56,506 nt of DNA from Sedimenticola sp. (GCA_026994195.1 JALWRH010000069.1:1-56506), one strand, 5' to 3'. Positions 1-8,939 are shown, counted from the stretch's first letter. A program made the numbers and translations. The notes: generated by a model not told the origin, from the sequence alone.

Positions 1-895
1 CCTTGTCCAGGAGGCGGATAACCACACTCTCGCCGAACATGGTTGGCACCGTGGATACCCGCAGATCCAGTTCCTTGCCCTGCACCCGCAGGCTGATGCG
101 CCCGTCCTGGGGCAGGCGCCGCTCGGCAATATTGAGCTTGGCCATGAGCTTGATGCGCGAAATAATGGCCGCCGTCGAATGGGCGGGTGGCGCTTCGCTC
201 TCCGTGAGTACACCATCAATGCGGTAACGCACCTTGAGCTGGCCTTCGAAGGGCTCTACATGAATATCCGAGGCGCGGGATTCCACCGCACGCTGCACGA
301 TGAGATTCACCAGGCGGATCACCGGCGCTTCAGAAGCCAAGTCCTTGAGAGTCTCCACATCGGCTTCGGCGTCATCGCCCTCGCCCAGGCCTTCGACGAT
401 CTCGCCCATAGCAGAGCGCCCGGCGCCGTAAAGTTTTTCGATGGCGTTATCGATGTCCGCTGGCAGGGCCACCACGGGCTGCACTTCGTGCCCACTGGCC
501 GCCTCCATGGCGCTGATAGCGAAGTCATCACCCGGATCGGCCATGGCCAGGTAAAGGCGGTCGTTCTCCAGATAGAGAGGCAACACCCGCGATTCTTTAA
601 GGAACCGCTGGGATACTGCATCCTCGAACAGGGCTACATCCGGAAAATTATCGGCGCTGATGAAGGTCAGCCCCAGTTCCCGGCTGAAGGTCTCCGCCAG
701 ATCCCGCTCCGCGACCAGCCCCAGCTTGTGCACCATATTCCACACGGACACGCCGCCTTCCGCCGCCAGATGTGCAGCCCTGGAATAGTCCTGGGCGCTG
801 AGTTTGCCCGCCGCTTCCAGAGCCGTGGCCATGCGTTGGTTGGCATCCATGGCGGTCTGTGATTCCTCAAGAAGTTCTGTCTGCTCTGTATTCAT
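1..895 (-). CDS. gspE: GspE/PulE-family secretion ATPase, N-terminal part (cut by window edge)
   Basis: The frame is open from the ATG at 895 through the left edge, giving 298 codons; the Walker A part is outside. Residues 1-165 look like the N-terminal GspE (MshEN-type) domain, an acidic linker follows, then ASDIHVEP (about 208-215) and a RYRIDG segment that open the ATPase core of type II secretion/type IV pilus assembly ATPases; STVPTMFGE lies close to the edge. In the family, this cytoplasmic hexamer powers pseudopilus assembly. The start codon overlaps the stop of the preceding dehydratase gene as ATGA, so it is translated from the same mRNA as the two polysaccharide genes. GspE is more likely than PilB from the N-terminus, but no other gsp gene is visible to confirm it. 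Confidence 0.8.
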   Translation of the reverse strand, partial: MNTEQTELLEESQTAMDANQRMATALEAAGKLSAQDYSRAAHLAAEGGVSVWNMVHKLGLVAERDLAETFSRELGLTFISADNFPDVALFEDAVSQRFLKESRVLPLYLENDRLYLAMADPGDDFAISAMEAASGHEVQPVVALPADIDNAIEKLYGAGRSAMGEIVEGLGEGDDAEADVETLKDLASEAPVIRLVNLIVQRAVESRASDIHVEPFEGQLKVRYRIDGVLTESEAPPAHSTAAIISRIKLMAKLNIAERRLPQDGRISLRVQGKELDLRVSTVPTMFGESVVIRLLDK

Positions 896-2763
896 TCGTT
901 GTCCTGCAAAGCACATGCTGGCTGACGGTCACGCTCCGTGCGCTCGGGCACCAGCTGGGTCAGCAGTTTGCTCAGACTGTCGCAATCATGGGACAGGCAA
1001 GCCTTTTCTGTCTCTTCCATTATGGCCTTCAGCTGCTCCCATTTCACCGGGCGGTAACGGGCCCGAAGTATTTTTTCATGGGCGGTGGGCTGCAGGGATT
1101 CCTGTTCATGGAACAGTTCCTCGTACAATTTCTCCCCCGGCCTCAGTCCGATGTATTCTATCGCAATATCCTCGCCGGGTTTCTTTCCCGACAAACGGAT
1201 GAGCTGTTCCGCCAGATACTGGATGCGTACCGGCTGACCCATGTCCAGGACGAATATCTCTCCGCCCTGCCCCAGCACGCTGGCCTGCATGATGAGCTGG
1301 CAGGCCTCCCGGGTGGTCATGAAATAGCGCTCGATGTCAGGGTGGGTGACACGCACCGGCCCGCCTTTTTTGATCTGCTCCTTGAACAGAGGCACCACGC
1401 TGCCCGTGGAACCCAGCACATTGCCAAAACGCACGGTGATGAAACTGGTGCCGGAGCGGTCATTGAGATTCTGGCAGTAGATTTCCGCCGCACGCTTGCT
1501 CGCCCCCATGATGTTGGCCGGATTCACCGCCTTGTCCGTGGATATGAGCACAAATTCCTCCGCCTGCCAGTGGTCTGCGGCCAGGGCCACGTTGCGCGTG
1601 CCCAGGACATTGTTGTGCATGGCTTCGCGCAGTTGATGTTCCAGCAGGGGCACATGCTTGTACGCCGCCGCATGGAAAACCACCTGGGGCCGGTACTTGC
1701 GGAACAGCAGGTCCACTACCCGGGCATCCGTCACATCCGCCAGATGAGGATGCAGCGCCAGTTGGGGATCGTGCTCCCGCAGCTCGTTCTCGATGCGAAA
1801 CAGATTGAATTCGCTGTTTTCCGCCAGCACCAGGCGGCTTACACCCAACGCGGCCAGCTGCCGGCAAAGCTCGGAGCCAATGGAACCTCCCGCACCGGTG
1901 ACGAGGACGGCTTTGCCCTCCAGCCCCTCGCGTATGGCCTGCCAGTCCAGGGCCACGGGATCGCGCCCCAGCAGATCTTCGATGGACACTTCCCGCAACT
2001 GATCCACGCGCACATTGCCCGACATGAGCTCCTTGAGGGGCGGTACCGTGCGGAAAGGAAGCCCTGTCTCCTCCACATAGTCGATGATGCGCTGCATCTG
2101 CGCCTTATCCGCCGAAGGCACGGCGAGCATCACCAGATCCACCGCCAGTTTGCGCGCAATACGCGGCAGCTTGCGGCACTCGCCAAGCACTCGCACGCCG
2201 TGTATTTCCCGCCCGCGCTTGGCAGGGTCATCATCCACAAAGGCCAGGGGCAGATAAGCCCGCTGGGGATCGCGCAGCAGATCCCTGGCCAGCATCTCCC
2301 CGGCACTGCCGGCGCCGACGATGAGCACCCGCTGGGCGCTGGCGCTGCGGCTGCCCTGATCCTTGATGAAGCGGTACACCATGCGGGGCAGGCTGAGGAA
2401 GATCATCAGCAGGATCCCGTAGAGCACAGGCACCGAGCGGGGCACGCCACTGAAATTCCGGGTCAGCCATAAAAGCACCGTGATGATCAGCAAACCGCTG
2501 AATACGGCTTTGCCGATACGGATCATGTCCGGCAGGGACGCAAAGCGCCACACCCCGCGATACAGGCCAAACAGCCAGAACACCGCTGCCTGCACCGGAA
2601 TCACCAGCAGCAGGCTGTTCAGCGCCTGTTCCCAGAACCAGTCCGGCACGGCTTCGAGATTGAAACGCAGCACATAGGCCCCCAGCCAGGCCAGGGGAAT
2701 CATCAACAGGTCATGGACAAACGCCATGCCCCGGTTGAGAATCCTGTCTGCGATTTTTTTCAT
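892..2763 (-). CDS. Membrane nucleoside-diphosphate-sugar 4,6-dehydratase (WbpM/CapD/FlaA1-like)
   Basis: A 623-residue protein with four N-terminal membrane segments (about 1-130), a first Rossmann-like domain (VLIVGAGSAGEML, about 145) and a C-terminal SDR domain starting with VLVTGAGGSIGSE near residue 290. The active-site segment reads NIMGASK near 418, so the usual SDR tyrosine is replaced by methionine, as is typical of WbpM/FlaA1-type UDP-GlcNAc dehydratases. Probable role: first step in making a deoxy-amino sugar for O-antigen, capsule or glycan. I chose ATG 2763 because it overlaps the upstream stop (ATGA); an upstream in-frame start at 2841 would lie inside the neighbouring gene. 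The pairing with the upstream transferase copies the wbpL-wbpM pair known from Pseudomonas O-antigen loci. Confidence 0.88.
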   Translation of the reverse strand: MKKIADRILNRGMAFVHDLLMIPLAWLGAYVLRFNLEAVPDWFWEQALNSLLLVIPVQAAVFWLFGLYRGVWRFASLPDMIRIGKAVFSGLLIITVLLWLTRNFSGVPRSVPVLYGILLMIFLSLPRMVYRFIKDQGSRSASAQRVLIVGAGSAGEMLARDLLRDPQRAYLPLAFVDDDPAKRGREIHGVRVLGECRKLPRIARKLAVDLVMLAVPSADKAQMQRIIDYVEETGLPFRTVPPLKELMSGNVRVDQLREVSIEDLLGRDPVALDWQAIREGLEGKAVLVTGAGGSIGSELCRQLAALGVSRLVLAENSEFNLFRIENELREHDPQLALHPHLADVTDARVVDLLFRKYRPQVVFHAAAYKHVPLLEHQLREAMHNNVLGTRNVALAADHWQAEEFVLISTDKAVNPANIMGASKRAAEIYCQNLNDRSGTSFITVRFGNVLGSTGSVVPLFKEQIKKGGPVRVTHPDIERYFMTTREACQLIMQASVLGQGGEIFVLDMGQPVRIQYLAEQLIRLSGKKPGEDIAIEYIGLRPGEKLYEELFHEQESLQPTAHEKILRARYRPVKWEQLKAIMEETEKACLSHDCDSLSKLLTQLVPERTERDRQPACALQDNE

Positions 2764-3782
2764 GGATGCGTTTTTTCCTTGTGCACTGTAAACAGGATGA
2801 TGAACAGATAGATCAGTATCCAGCCAGAGAGAATCACCCATTGGACCTGCGGATTCAACAGTAGTGCCCTATCCGCCGTCAACGCGGCCCCCAGCATCAG
2901 CACATAGGCCCACAGCACCGTATGCCGGTGACTCCATCCGGCCTGCACCAGACGTTGATACAGGTGTTCCCGGTGAGCCTGCCAGACCCTTTTCCCCGCC
3001 AGCAACCGCCGCAACAGGGTATAGGTGGCATCCACGACAAAAGGAGAAAATATCAGCACGCCGGCCCACAGGGGAAACAACCCGCTACGCTCCGCCTCCA
3101 GCATAAAAGCAGCCGCCAGATATCCCAGTACCGGAGAACCGGCATCCCCCATGAACAGGCGCGCTGGAGGAAAATTGAACATAAGAAATCCCGCACAGGC
3201 CGCCGCCACCAACAGAGCCCCCAGGGCAAAATCCGCATCACCGGCGCGCCAGCCCAGCCAGGCCATAGCCGTGAATCCCACAACCGCCATGCCTCCGGCA
3301 AAACCATCCATGCCATCCATGAAATTGTACAGGTTGGTCATCCAGAGCACGAACAATACCGTAAAGCCCAGGGCCAAAGGCGTTGAAAGCGCGAAACTTA
3401 CACCAGGGAAACGCAAAACCTCCGGCGCCAGCCCTGCGGCCAGCAACAGGGAGGCGGCCAGAAACTGCGCCATAAGGCGCTTAAGAGGGGAAATATCCCA
3501 GCGGTCATCCATGCCTCCCACAACGGCCAGCAGAACCACTCCGGCCATCATCCAGGCCAGGGTTTCATTCCAGGTCAGCCTGCCCAGGGCAATTGCAGTC
3601 CCCCAGGCCATGATCACAGCCGCAACGATGGCAATGCCGCCGCTACGGGGGGTGGCCTGTTCATGCAAAGAGCGCTCTCCCGGATGATCCAGCACATGAA
3701 AGAGAGAATCGGGCGAGGAAAACCGCCAGCACAGCAATACTGCTGCAACAAAAGCCAGCAGCAATACCAGAGTCTCAGTCAT
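2760..3782 (-). CDS. Polyprenyl-phosphate sugar-1-phosphate transferase (WecA/WbpL/MraY family)
   Basis: A 340-residue polytopic membrane protein of glycosyltransferase family 4. Diagnostic motifs are DHPGERSLH near residue 31, NFMDGMDG near 157 (metal-binding aspartates), GDAGSP near 212 and HREHLYQRL near 269. Family members load a sugar-1-phosphate from UDP-sugar onto undecaprenyl phosphate at the cytoplasmic face, the initiating step of O-antigen or related glycan synthesis. ATG 3782 gives the N-terminus length usual for WecA; an upstream TTG at 3839 is possible but unlikely. The gene heads a three-gene coupled string with the dehydratase and the GspE-type ATPase. The exact sugar cannot be read from sequence. 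Confidence 0.87.
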   Translation of the reverse strand: MTETLVLLLAFVAAVLLCWRFSSPDSLFHVLDHPGERSLHEQATPRSGGIAIVAAVIMAWGTAIALGRLTWNETLAWMMAGVVLLAVVGGMDDRWDISPLKRLMAQFLAASLLLAAGLAPEVLRFPGVSFALSTPLALGFTVLFVLWMTNLYNFMDGMDGFAGGMAVVGFTAMAWLGWRAGDADFALGALLVAAACAGFLMFNFPPARLFMGDAGSPVLGYLAAAFMLEAERSGLFPLWAGVLIFSPFVVDATYTLLRRLLAGKRVWQAHREHLYQRLVQAGWSHRHTVLWAYVLMLGAALTADRALLLNPQVQWVILSGWILIYLFIILFTVHKEKTHP

Positions 3783-3844
3783 CTGTGGCAACCATCTTGC
3801 TATCCATCTATTGTTGACCCGGTAACCAAATATATCCAATAACG

Positions 3845-3868
3845 CCCTCTCCCGCTTGCGGGGGAGGG
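3845..3868. repeat. Small palindromic element upstream of the glycan transferase gene
   Basis: An 11-bp inverted repeat (CCCTCTCCCGC, two-base loop, GCGGGGGAGGG) with one G-T wobble. Palindromes of this composition are scattered through many proteobacterial intergenic regions. It lies between the transferase start and the amtB terminator and has no T-tract, so it is not by itself a terminator. Confidence 0.45.
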
Positions 3869-3898
3869 TGGCACCACCGCGCCATGACGGTCACCAGC

Positions 3899-3928
3899 AA
3901 AAAAGCCGCCTGTTGCGGCGGCTTTTTT
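3899..3928. terminator. Bidirectional intrinsic terminator (amtB 3' end)
   Basis: A perfect 12-bp stem (AAAAAAGCCGCC / GGCGGCTTTTTT) with a six-base loop sits 21 bases past the amtB stop on the minus strand. T-runs exist on both strands, so it can stop transcription from either side. Confidence 0.9.
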
Positions 3929-3948
3929 GCCGGGCGTGAAAGCATTCA

Positions 3949-5259
3949 TCAGTGAATATCGTAACCCCGCTCTTCGTGCAACACGATATCCAGGCCTTCC
4001 TGTTCCTGGTCCGCATCAACCCGCAACCCGCCGGTGACCAGGGCCACGACCTTGAGAATCACCCAGGTGAGCACCACGGTAAAGATCAGCGTGGCGGCAA
4101 CACCGATGAACTGCACCCAGACCTGGCCACCCATGGAACTGACGCCTTTGTCCTCGGCAAAACCGAAGCCGCTGAACACACCGAGGCTGGTGGCGGAAAA
4201 AACCCCCGCCAGCAAAGTGCCCAGCATACCGCCCACGCCATGCACGGGAAACACATCCAGGGAATCATCGATCTTGAGTACCTGCTTGAGTGTCATTGTG
4301 GCAGTGAAACAGATGCCCCCCGCCAGCAAACCAATGATAAGCGCCCCCCCGGGGCCGACATAGCCGGAAGCCGGGGTAATGGTGCCCAATCCCGCCACCA
4401 TGCCGGTGACCACGCCCAGGGCGCTGGGTTTGCCGAATTTCTTCCACTCGATGGCCATCCAGGTCATGGCGCCGGTAGCCGCAGAAATATGCGTGACCAG
4501 CATGGCCATGGCGGCGTCAGCATTGGCTGCCAGAGCGCTGCCCCCATTGAAACCGAACCAGCCCACCCAGAGCATGCCTGCGCCAGTGACCGTCATGGTC
4601 ATGTTGTGCGGTGTGAAAGGGGTTGAAGGGAATCCCCGACGTGGCCCCATGACCAGTGCCGTGACCAGGGCCGCAGCACCTGCGGTAATATGCACCACGG
4701 TGCCGCCGGCAAAATCATACAGGCCCATCTTGCCCAGCCAGCCGCCACCCCAGACCCAGTGGGTCACTGGAACATACACTAGCATCAGCCAAAGGGCGCT
4801 GAATAGCAGCATAGAGGAAAACTTCATACGCTCGGCAAAGCCCCCCACCACCAGGGCAGGGGTAATGATGGCGAAAGTCATCTGAAACAGCATGAACAGG
4901 GATTCAGGAATATTCCCGGAAACCAGTGAGTTTTTACCAACACCCGCCATAAGCACTTTGCTGAAGTCCCCAATCCAGGCATTGCCTTCACCAAAAGCCA
5001 GGCTGTAGCCTGCGATCAGCCACAGAATAGAAGCGATTCCGGCAATGGCAAAACACTGCATGAGTACCGACAATACGTTCTTGCTGCGCACCAGGCCGCC
5101 ATAGAACAGCGCCAGTCCGGGCAGGGTCATGAACAGCACCAATGCTGTCGAAGTAAGAATCCAGGCTGTATTTCCCGGATCCAGTACCACTTCTTCCGCC
5201 ATTGCGCCGCCAGCCAGACAAACAAGCAGAGCAGCAAGAGAAAACTGCCAGATTTTCAT
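3949..5259 (-). CDS. amtB: Ammonium transporter
   Basis: 436 residues beginning with a cleavable signal peptide (MKIWQFSLAALL...GGAMAEE) followed by eleven hydrophobic segments, as in E. coli AmtB. Family sequences such as LFYGGLVRSKN near the first membrane helix and the conserved His-containing late helices (FPVHGVGGM) are present. It conducts ammonium/ammonia across the inner membrane for nitrogen assimilation. ATG 5259 follows a GGGGG ribosome-binding stretch eight bases upstream; an in-frame upstream start at 5301 would destroy the signal peptide. Unlike the usual glnK-amtB pair, no glnK gene is adjacent. An intrinsic-terminator-like hairpin lies only about 40 bases before the start (see 5300-5332). 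Confidence 0.95.
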   Translation of the reverse strand: MKIWQFSLAALLVCLAGGAMAEEVVLDPGNTAWILTSTALVLFMTLPGLALFYGGLVRSKNVLSVLMQCFAIAGIASILWLIAGYSLAFGEGNAWIGDFSKVLMAGVGKNSLVSGNIPESLFMLFQMTFAIITPALVVGGFAERMKFSSMLLFSALWLMLVYVPVTHWVWGGGWLGKMGLYDFAGGTVVHITAGAAALVTALVMGPRRGFPSTPFTPHNMTMTVTGAGMLWVGWFGFNGGSALAANADAAMAMLVTHISAATGAMTWMAIEWKKFGKPSALGVVTGMVAGLGTITPASGYVGPGGALIIGLLAGGICFTATMTLKQVLKIDDSLDVFPVHGVGGMLGTLLAGVFSATSLGVFSGFGFAEDKGVSSMGGQVWVQFIGVAATLIFTVVLTWVILKVVALVTGGLRVDADQEQEGLDIVLHEERGYDIH

Positions 5260-5299
5260 AAAACCCCCGATTGCACATGGATAACCGGGAAATGATAGC

Positions 5300-5332
5300 A
5301 AAAAAAAGCCGGTGTACTTGCGTACACCGGCT
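5300..5332 (-). terminator. Intrinsic terminator in front of amtB with no gene before it
   Basis: On the minus strand an 11-bp perfect stem (arms 5307-5317 and 5322-5332, GCAA loop) is followed by eight T residues. The next minus-strand genes upstream are tRNAs that already have their own terminator at 5700-5751. It is therefore either a leader attenuator of amtB or the 3' end of an unannotated small RNA from the 5340-5700 stretch. Confidence 0.8.
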
Positions 5333-5464
5333 AAATAATTACCAAAGGGAGTAAATGTAATGGTTCGAAAACCTGCAGGAGTTTCATTTCCTACACCCCT
5401 TGTGACCCGTCATGCTCCAAAAAGTTTCACACCGATATTCCAGCAACACCAACCTCCACAGACC

Positions 5465-5600
5465 ACAGGTCGGACTTCAGTCCGACATTGCTCTGTTGTG
5501 GCTGCTGTTATCGGGCTGAAACCCAACCTACAGTCATGGCGCGAAGCCGCATCATGCAGAATGCAACAAAACCGCTGGCCTAAGCGTATTTCAACATGGG
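5465..5600 (+). repeat. REP/BIME-like dispersed repeat, copy A
   Basis: About 136 bp aligning, with scattered mismatches, to the reverse complement of 45860-45996. It holds two palindromic REP-like units in opposite orientation: AGGTCGGACTTCAGTCCGAC at its left end and, about 35 bp on, a degenerate TCGGGCTGAAACCCAACCTAC whose reverse complement begins GTAG, the head motif typical of REPs mobilised by REP-associated tyrosine transposases. A conserved tail (TCATGGCGCGAAGCCGCATCATGCAGAATGC region) follows. No coding gene is visible in 5340-5700; the small open frame over the repeat merely reflects the repeat sequence. Confidence 0.75.
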
Positions 5601-5699
5601 TTTCCAAAAGAAACGCCTCAACCATCCGACACTTGACAGTACTTGAACATCGCCATTGACGGCAAAGCGCGAAAAACGGATTCAATGGTAGCGGGCAAG

Positions 5700-5751
5700 A
5701 AAAAAGGCCTTGCGAAGTTAGTACACACCATCATCGCAAAGCCCTATTTTT
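5700..5751. terminator. Terminator of the tRNA transcript
   Basis: A ten-bp stem with one mismatch (arms 5706-5715 and 5734-5743) bordered by A6 on the left and a T6 run on the right lies just past the CCA end of tRNA-Met on the minus strand. It can act in both directions. Confidence 0.75.
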
Positions 5752-5753
5752 TA

Positions 5754-5830
5754 TGGTAGCTAGGGGCAGATTCGAACTGCCGACCCCAGCATTATGAGTG
5801 CTGTGCTCTAACCAACTGAGCTACCTAGCC
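5754..5830 (-). tRNA. tRNA-Met (CAT), elongator type
   Basis: 77 nt cloverleaf with encoded CCA. The acceptor GGCTAGG pairs with CCTAGCT (G1-U72), the D-arm contains AGCTCAGTTGGTTAGAGC, the anticodon stem CAGCA/TGCTG encloses loop CTCATAA (anticodon CAT), and the T-arm has GGTTCGAATC-like sequence. The paired 1-72 position marks it as elongator rather than initiator, although a CAT anticodon could also belong to a lysidine-modified tRNA-Ile. Confidence 0.9.
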
Positions 5831-5882
5831 AAAACAGGGCGGCAAAGATACATGGGGCGCAGATAAATGTCAATGCGGAAAA

Positions 5883-5956
5883 TGGAGCGGGTAGCGGGAG
5901 TCGAACCCGCCTCACCAGCTTGGGAAGCTGGGGTAATACCGATATACGATACCCGC
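5883..5956 (-). tRNA. tRNA-Gly (CCC)
   Basis: 74 nt cloverleaf with encoded CCA. Acceptor GCGGGTA pairs with TACCCGC; anticodon stem CCAGC/GCTGG with loop TTCCCAA gives anticodon CCC; T-loop GTTCGACTC. It precedes tRNA-Met by 52 bp on the same strand and probably shares its transcript. Confidence 0.92.
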
Positions 5957-5987
5957 AATTGGCCCTGGGGAAGTATAACCGAAATCC

Positions 5988-7823
5988 TCAGTTGGTTGGC
6001 CCGCCCGAGTACATGGAGTCCACTTCAGATGCGTATTTCTCCAGTACCTTGGGACGCTTGACCTTGAGGGTAGGTGTGATCAGCCCTTCTTCGATGGTCC
6101 AGGGGTCGAGCAACAGGCGCAGTTGGCGTATCTTGGCATACCCGGGAAAATCCTTTAGAGACGCCTTGATCCGCCGCAAAACAGCACTGTGCAGCTTCTT
6201 GTCCTCCAGGCTGGCCGGGTCAGCAGGATCCAGCCCGTGTTCCTCGGCCAGGCCCGGCCAGTGATCTTCGTTGAGCACCACCAAAGCGGTGAGATAAGGA
6301 CGCCCTTCGCCCACCACCATGACCTGCTCGATAAGCGGATCCAGGGCAATGGCCATCTCCATATCGGCTGGAGGTATCTTTTCGCCATTGGACAGCACCA
6401 GAATGTCTTTGAGGCGGCCAGTGATAAAGATATGATTGTCCTCTATGCGTGCCTGATCGCCGGTATGCAGCCAGCCATCCGGATCGATCGTCTCCGTGGT
6501 GGCTTTGTGGTTGTTCCAGTAACCGCGCATGACCCCTGGCCCGCGAACCAGCAGCTCATCATTTTCCCCAATCTTCACTTCGGTTCCGCGGATCGGAATG
6601 CCAACGCTGTCCGGCACATTGTCTTCCAGGGAATTGACACTGATCACCGGGCTGGTTTCCGTCAGGCCATAGCCCTGCACAATGGGAATCCCCAGACCAA
6701 TGAACACCCTGGCGATATCTGGTGACAAGGGCGCCCCTCCGCTCACGGCTGCGCGCAAACGCCCTCCCATCTTGGCGACGACATTGCTTGCCACCAGCTT
6801 GTTGAGTAGCGGCCAAAGCAGCAACTTGGGCGACCAGTGGCCCCGGCCCTGCTGGCGCTGAAAACGCGCCCAGCCCACGTCCACAGCCATATCAAAGAGT
6901 TTACGGGCAATAGCAGGCTTCTTTTTCAGCTGATCCTTGATCTTGCCGTACACCCGCTCAAAGATACGTGGCACCGCAATGAGCACTGTGGGGCGAATCT
7001 TCAGAAGATCATCCCCCAGCTGGGCCACGGATCGGGCATAGGCCACGCTGGCGCCGGCCATGATGGGCAGATAATAGCCCGCGGTTCTTTCCAGAGTATG
7101 GGACAGAGGCAGGAAAGACAGAAACACATCTTCTTCATAGCAGTCCAGCAGGGTCAGCCCGCCATGGGCCACCGACAGCATATTCTGGTGACTGAGCATC
7201 ACACCTTTGGAACGTCCGGTGGTGCCAGAGGTATAGACGATGGAGGCCAGGGAATGGGGATCGGCATTCTTGCGCACCATGAGTTCACCGCCGTTTTCCG
7301 GCAGCCAGTCACGGGCCAGGCGGATACGGTCATCGTTGCGCGCAAACTTTTCCGCTTCCTTGCCCCCGTCCAGCAACACCACGCGCTTCAGGCGTCCTTC
7401 GCTGTCTTCCGGCAATACCGGCACCAGGCGCTTCCAGCGTCCGGCATCCTGCACCAACAGGGCCTTCACCCCGGCCTCTTCCAGGATATAGGCAATATTG
7501 TCAGGCCGATCGTCCGTGTACAGGGGCACAGTCACCAGTCCCAGGCTGAGAGCGGCCTGGTCCCACATGACCCACTCAGGACAATTGCGCAGCAGCACCG
7601 CCACCCGGTCCTCTGCGCGCAGACCTTCTTTGGCCAGCGCCTGCTGCCAACGGGCGATCTGAGCGGCCATCTCTTTCCAGGTATAGCTTTCCCACATCTT
7701 GCCTGCCTTGTCGTAGTACTGGTAAGCCAGGCCATCGGGAGAACGATGCAAGCGGCGGGCAAACAACCCGTCCAGCGTAACCGCCTCTTCACTGGAAATG
7801 ATATTTTCATGAAACTGTTTCAT
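5988..7823 (-). CDS. Long-chain acyl-CoA synthetase (AMP-forming)
   Basis: 611 residues of the ANL adenylating superfamily, FadD15/Faa-like subgroup. The P-loop YTSGTTGRSKG lies near residue 196, GYGLTETSP near 384, DGWLHTGD near 449 and GRLKD immediately after. The enzyme activates fatty acids with ATP and CoA through an acyl-adenylate. ATG 7823 is preceded by AAGGGGG, a good ribosome-binding site. It is transcribed divergently from thiS and ends 32 bp before tRNA-Gly. Chain-length preference cannot be deduced. Confidence 0.92.
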   Translation of the reverse strand: MKQFHENIISSEEAVTLDGLFARRLHRSPDGLAYQYYDKAGKMWESYTWKEMAAQIARWQQALAKEGLRAEDRVAVLLRNCPEWVMWDQAALSLGLVTVPLYTDDRPDNIAYILEEAGVKALLVQDAGRWKRLVPVLPEDSEGRLKRVVLLDGGKEAEKFARNDDRIRLARDWLPENGGELMVRKNADPHSLASIVYTSGTTGRSKGVMLSHQNMLSVAHGGLTLLDCYEEDVFLSFLPLSHTLERTAGYYLPIMAGASVAYARSVAQLGDDLLKIRPTVLIAVPRIFERVYGKIKDQLKKKPAIARKLFDMAVDVGWARFQRQQGRGHWSPKLLLWPLLNKLVASNVVAKMGGRLRAAVSGGAPLSPDIARVFIGLGIPIVQGYGLTETSPVISVNSLEDNVPDSVGIPIRGTEVKIGENDELLVRGPGVMRGYWNNHKATTETIDPDGWLHTGDQARIEDNHIFITGRLKDILVLSNGEKIPPADMEMAIALDPLIEQVMVVGEGRPYLTALVVLNEDHWPGLAEEHGLDPADPASLEDKKLHSAVLRRIKASLKDFPGYAKIRQLRLLLDPWTIEEGLITPTLKVKRPKVLEKYASEVDSMYSGGPTN

Positions 7824-7901
7824 CGATGGCCCCCTTGCCGAATGAATCCCAGAGTTTAGTGTAAAATCAGTTTTGTTTTAACCCGTAAAAACCCCAAGCC
7901 C

Positions 7902-8102
7902 ATGAATATCCAGCTGAATGGCGAAAACACGCCGGTTGATGACGGCGCCACCCTGACTGATGTTATCAACAACCTGCCCCTGCAAGGCAGCCGCTACGCC
8001 GTGGAGGTGAACGAGGAACTGGTGCCGCGCAGTGAACATGACCGTTATCACCTGAAAGAAGGCGACAGCGTGGAAATCGTACAGGCCATCGGCGGCGGCT
8101 GA
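7902..8102 (+). CDS. thiS: Sulfur carrier protein ThiS
   Basis: 66 residues with the ubiquitin-like fold pattern and the C-terminal IGGG ending; the terminal Gly-Gly is adenylated and thiocarboxylated to donate sulfur for the thiazole ring of thiamine. The length is normal for ThiS. It lies 46 bp before thiG on the same strand, its partner in the reaction. No TPP riboswitch can fit in the 78-bp gap to the divergent acyl-CoA synthetase gene. Confidence 0.95.
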   Translation: MNIQLNGENTPVDDGATLTDVINNLPLQGSRYAVEVNEELVPRSEHDRYHLKEGDSVEIVQAIGGG

Positions 8103-8148
8103 TGGTAAGATTTGTCCATATTCTTCAGTCACCCGAGCAGTAATTCCG

Positions 8149-8937
8149 ATGTCAGAAAACAATGATACTTTTAGCGTCGCCGGACGCGAGTTTTCCTCAC
8201 GCCTGCTGGTAGGCACCGGCAAGTACAAAGATATGGACGAGACCCGCGCCGCCATCGATGCCTCCGGCGCCCAGATCGTCACCATCGCCGTGCGCCGCAC
8301 CAACATGGGTCAGAACAGCGATGAGCCGAATATTTTGGACGTACTGCCCCCGGACAGGTACACCATCCTGCCCAACACTGCAGGCTGCTACGACCAGAAA
8401 ACCGCCGTGCGCACCTGCAAGCTGGCCCGGGAACTGCTGGATGGGCACAACCTGGTGAAACTGGAAGTGCTGGGAGATGAAAAGACCCTGTTCCCCGACG
8501 TCATGGCCACCCTGAAAGCCGCGGAAGAGCTCATCAAGGACGGCTTTGACGTCATGGTCTACACCAACGACGATCCCATCATCGCCCGGGAACTGGAAGA
8601 CATGGGCTGCGCTGCGGTCATGCCCCTGGCCGCTCCCATAGGTTCCGGCCTGGGCGTACGCAACCCCCTGAATATCCGCACCATCGTGGAGAACGCCAAA
8701 GTGCCCATCCTGGTGGACGCGGGCGTGGGTACCGCTTCCGATGCCGCCGTGGCCATGGAGCTGGGCTGTGACGGGGTGCTCATGAATACCGCTATCGCTG
8801 CGGCGCAGAAGCCCGTACTCATGGCCTCTGCCATGAAGAAGGCGATCCAGGCCGGTCGAGAGGCCTACCTGGCGGGCCGCATGCAGGCCAAACGCTTCGC
8901 CTCGGCCTCCTCTCCCCTGGAAGGCCTGTTCTTCTGA
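8149..8937 (+). CDS. thiG: Thiazole synthase ThiG
   Basis: 262 residues, a full-length TIM-barrel thiazole synthase. It begins [19 protein letters not shown], carries the catalytic lysine in NLVKLEVLG near residue 102 and phosphate-binding glycine-rich segments ([19 protein letters not shown]). It condenses 1-deoxyxylulose-5-phosphate, dehydroglycine and ThiS thiocarboxylate into thiazole phosphate in the cytoplasm. Its stop lies two bases before the GTG start of trmB, the usual thiS-thiG-trmB string of gammaproteobacteria. Confidence 0.97.
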   Translation: MSENNDTFSVAGREFSSRLLVGTGKYKDMDETRAAIDASGAQIVTIAVRRTNMGQNSDEPNILDVLPPDRYTILPNTAGCYDQKTAVRTCKLARELLDGHNLVKLEVLGDEKTLFPDVMATLKAAEELIKDGFDVMVYTNDDPIIARELEDMGCAAVMPLAAPIGSGLGVRNPLNIRTIVENAKVPILVDAGVGTASDAAVAMELGCDGVLMNTAIAAAQKPVLMASAMKKAIQAGREAYLAGRMQAKRFASASSPLEGLFF

Positions 8938-8939
8938 CG

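Noticed and set aside
859-2472. 537-codon open frame antisense to the dehydratase
   Set aside because: Shadow of a GC-rich gene; His/Gln/Arg-rich translation typical for antisense frames.
5298-5310. Sigma-54 promoter for amtB overlapping the hairpin
   Set aside because: GG and GC are nine bases apart instead of ten and the TGGCAC block is absent.
7824-7901. TPP riboswitch before thiS
   Set aside because: The gap is only 78 bp and lacks the conserved CTGAGA and ACCTGAT-type elements.
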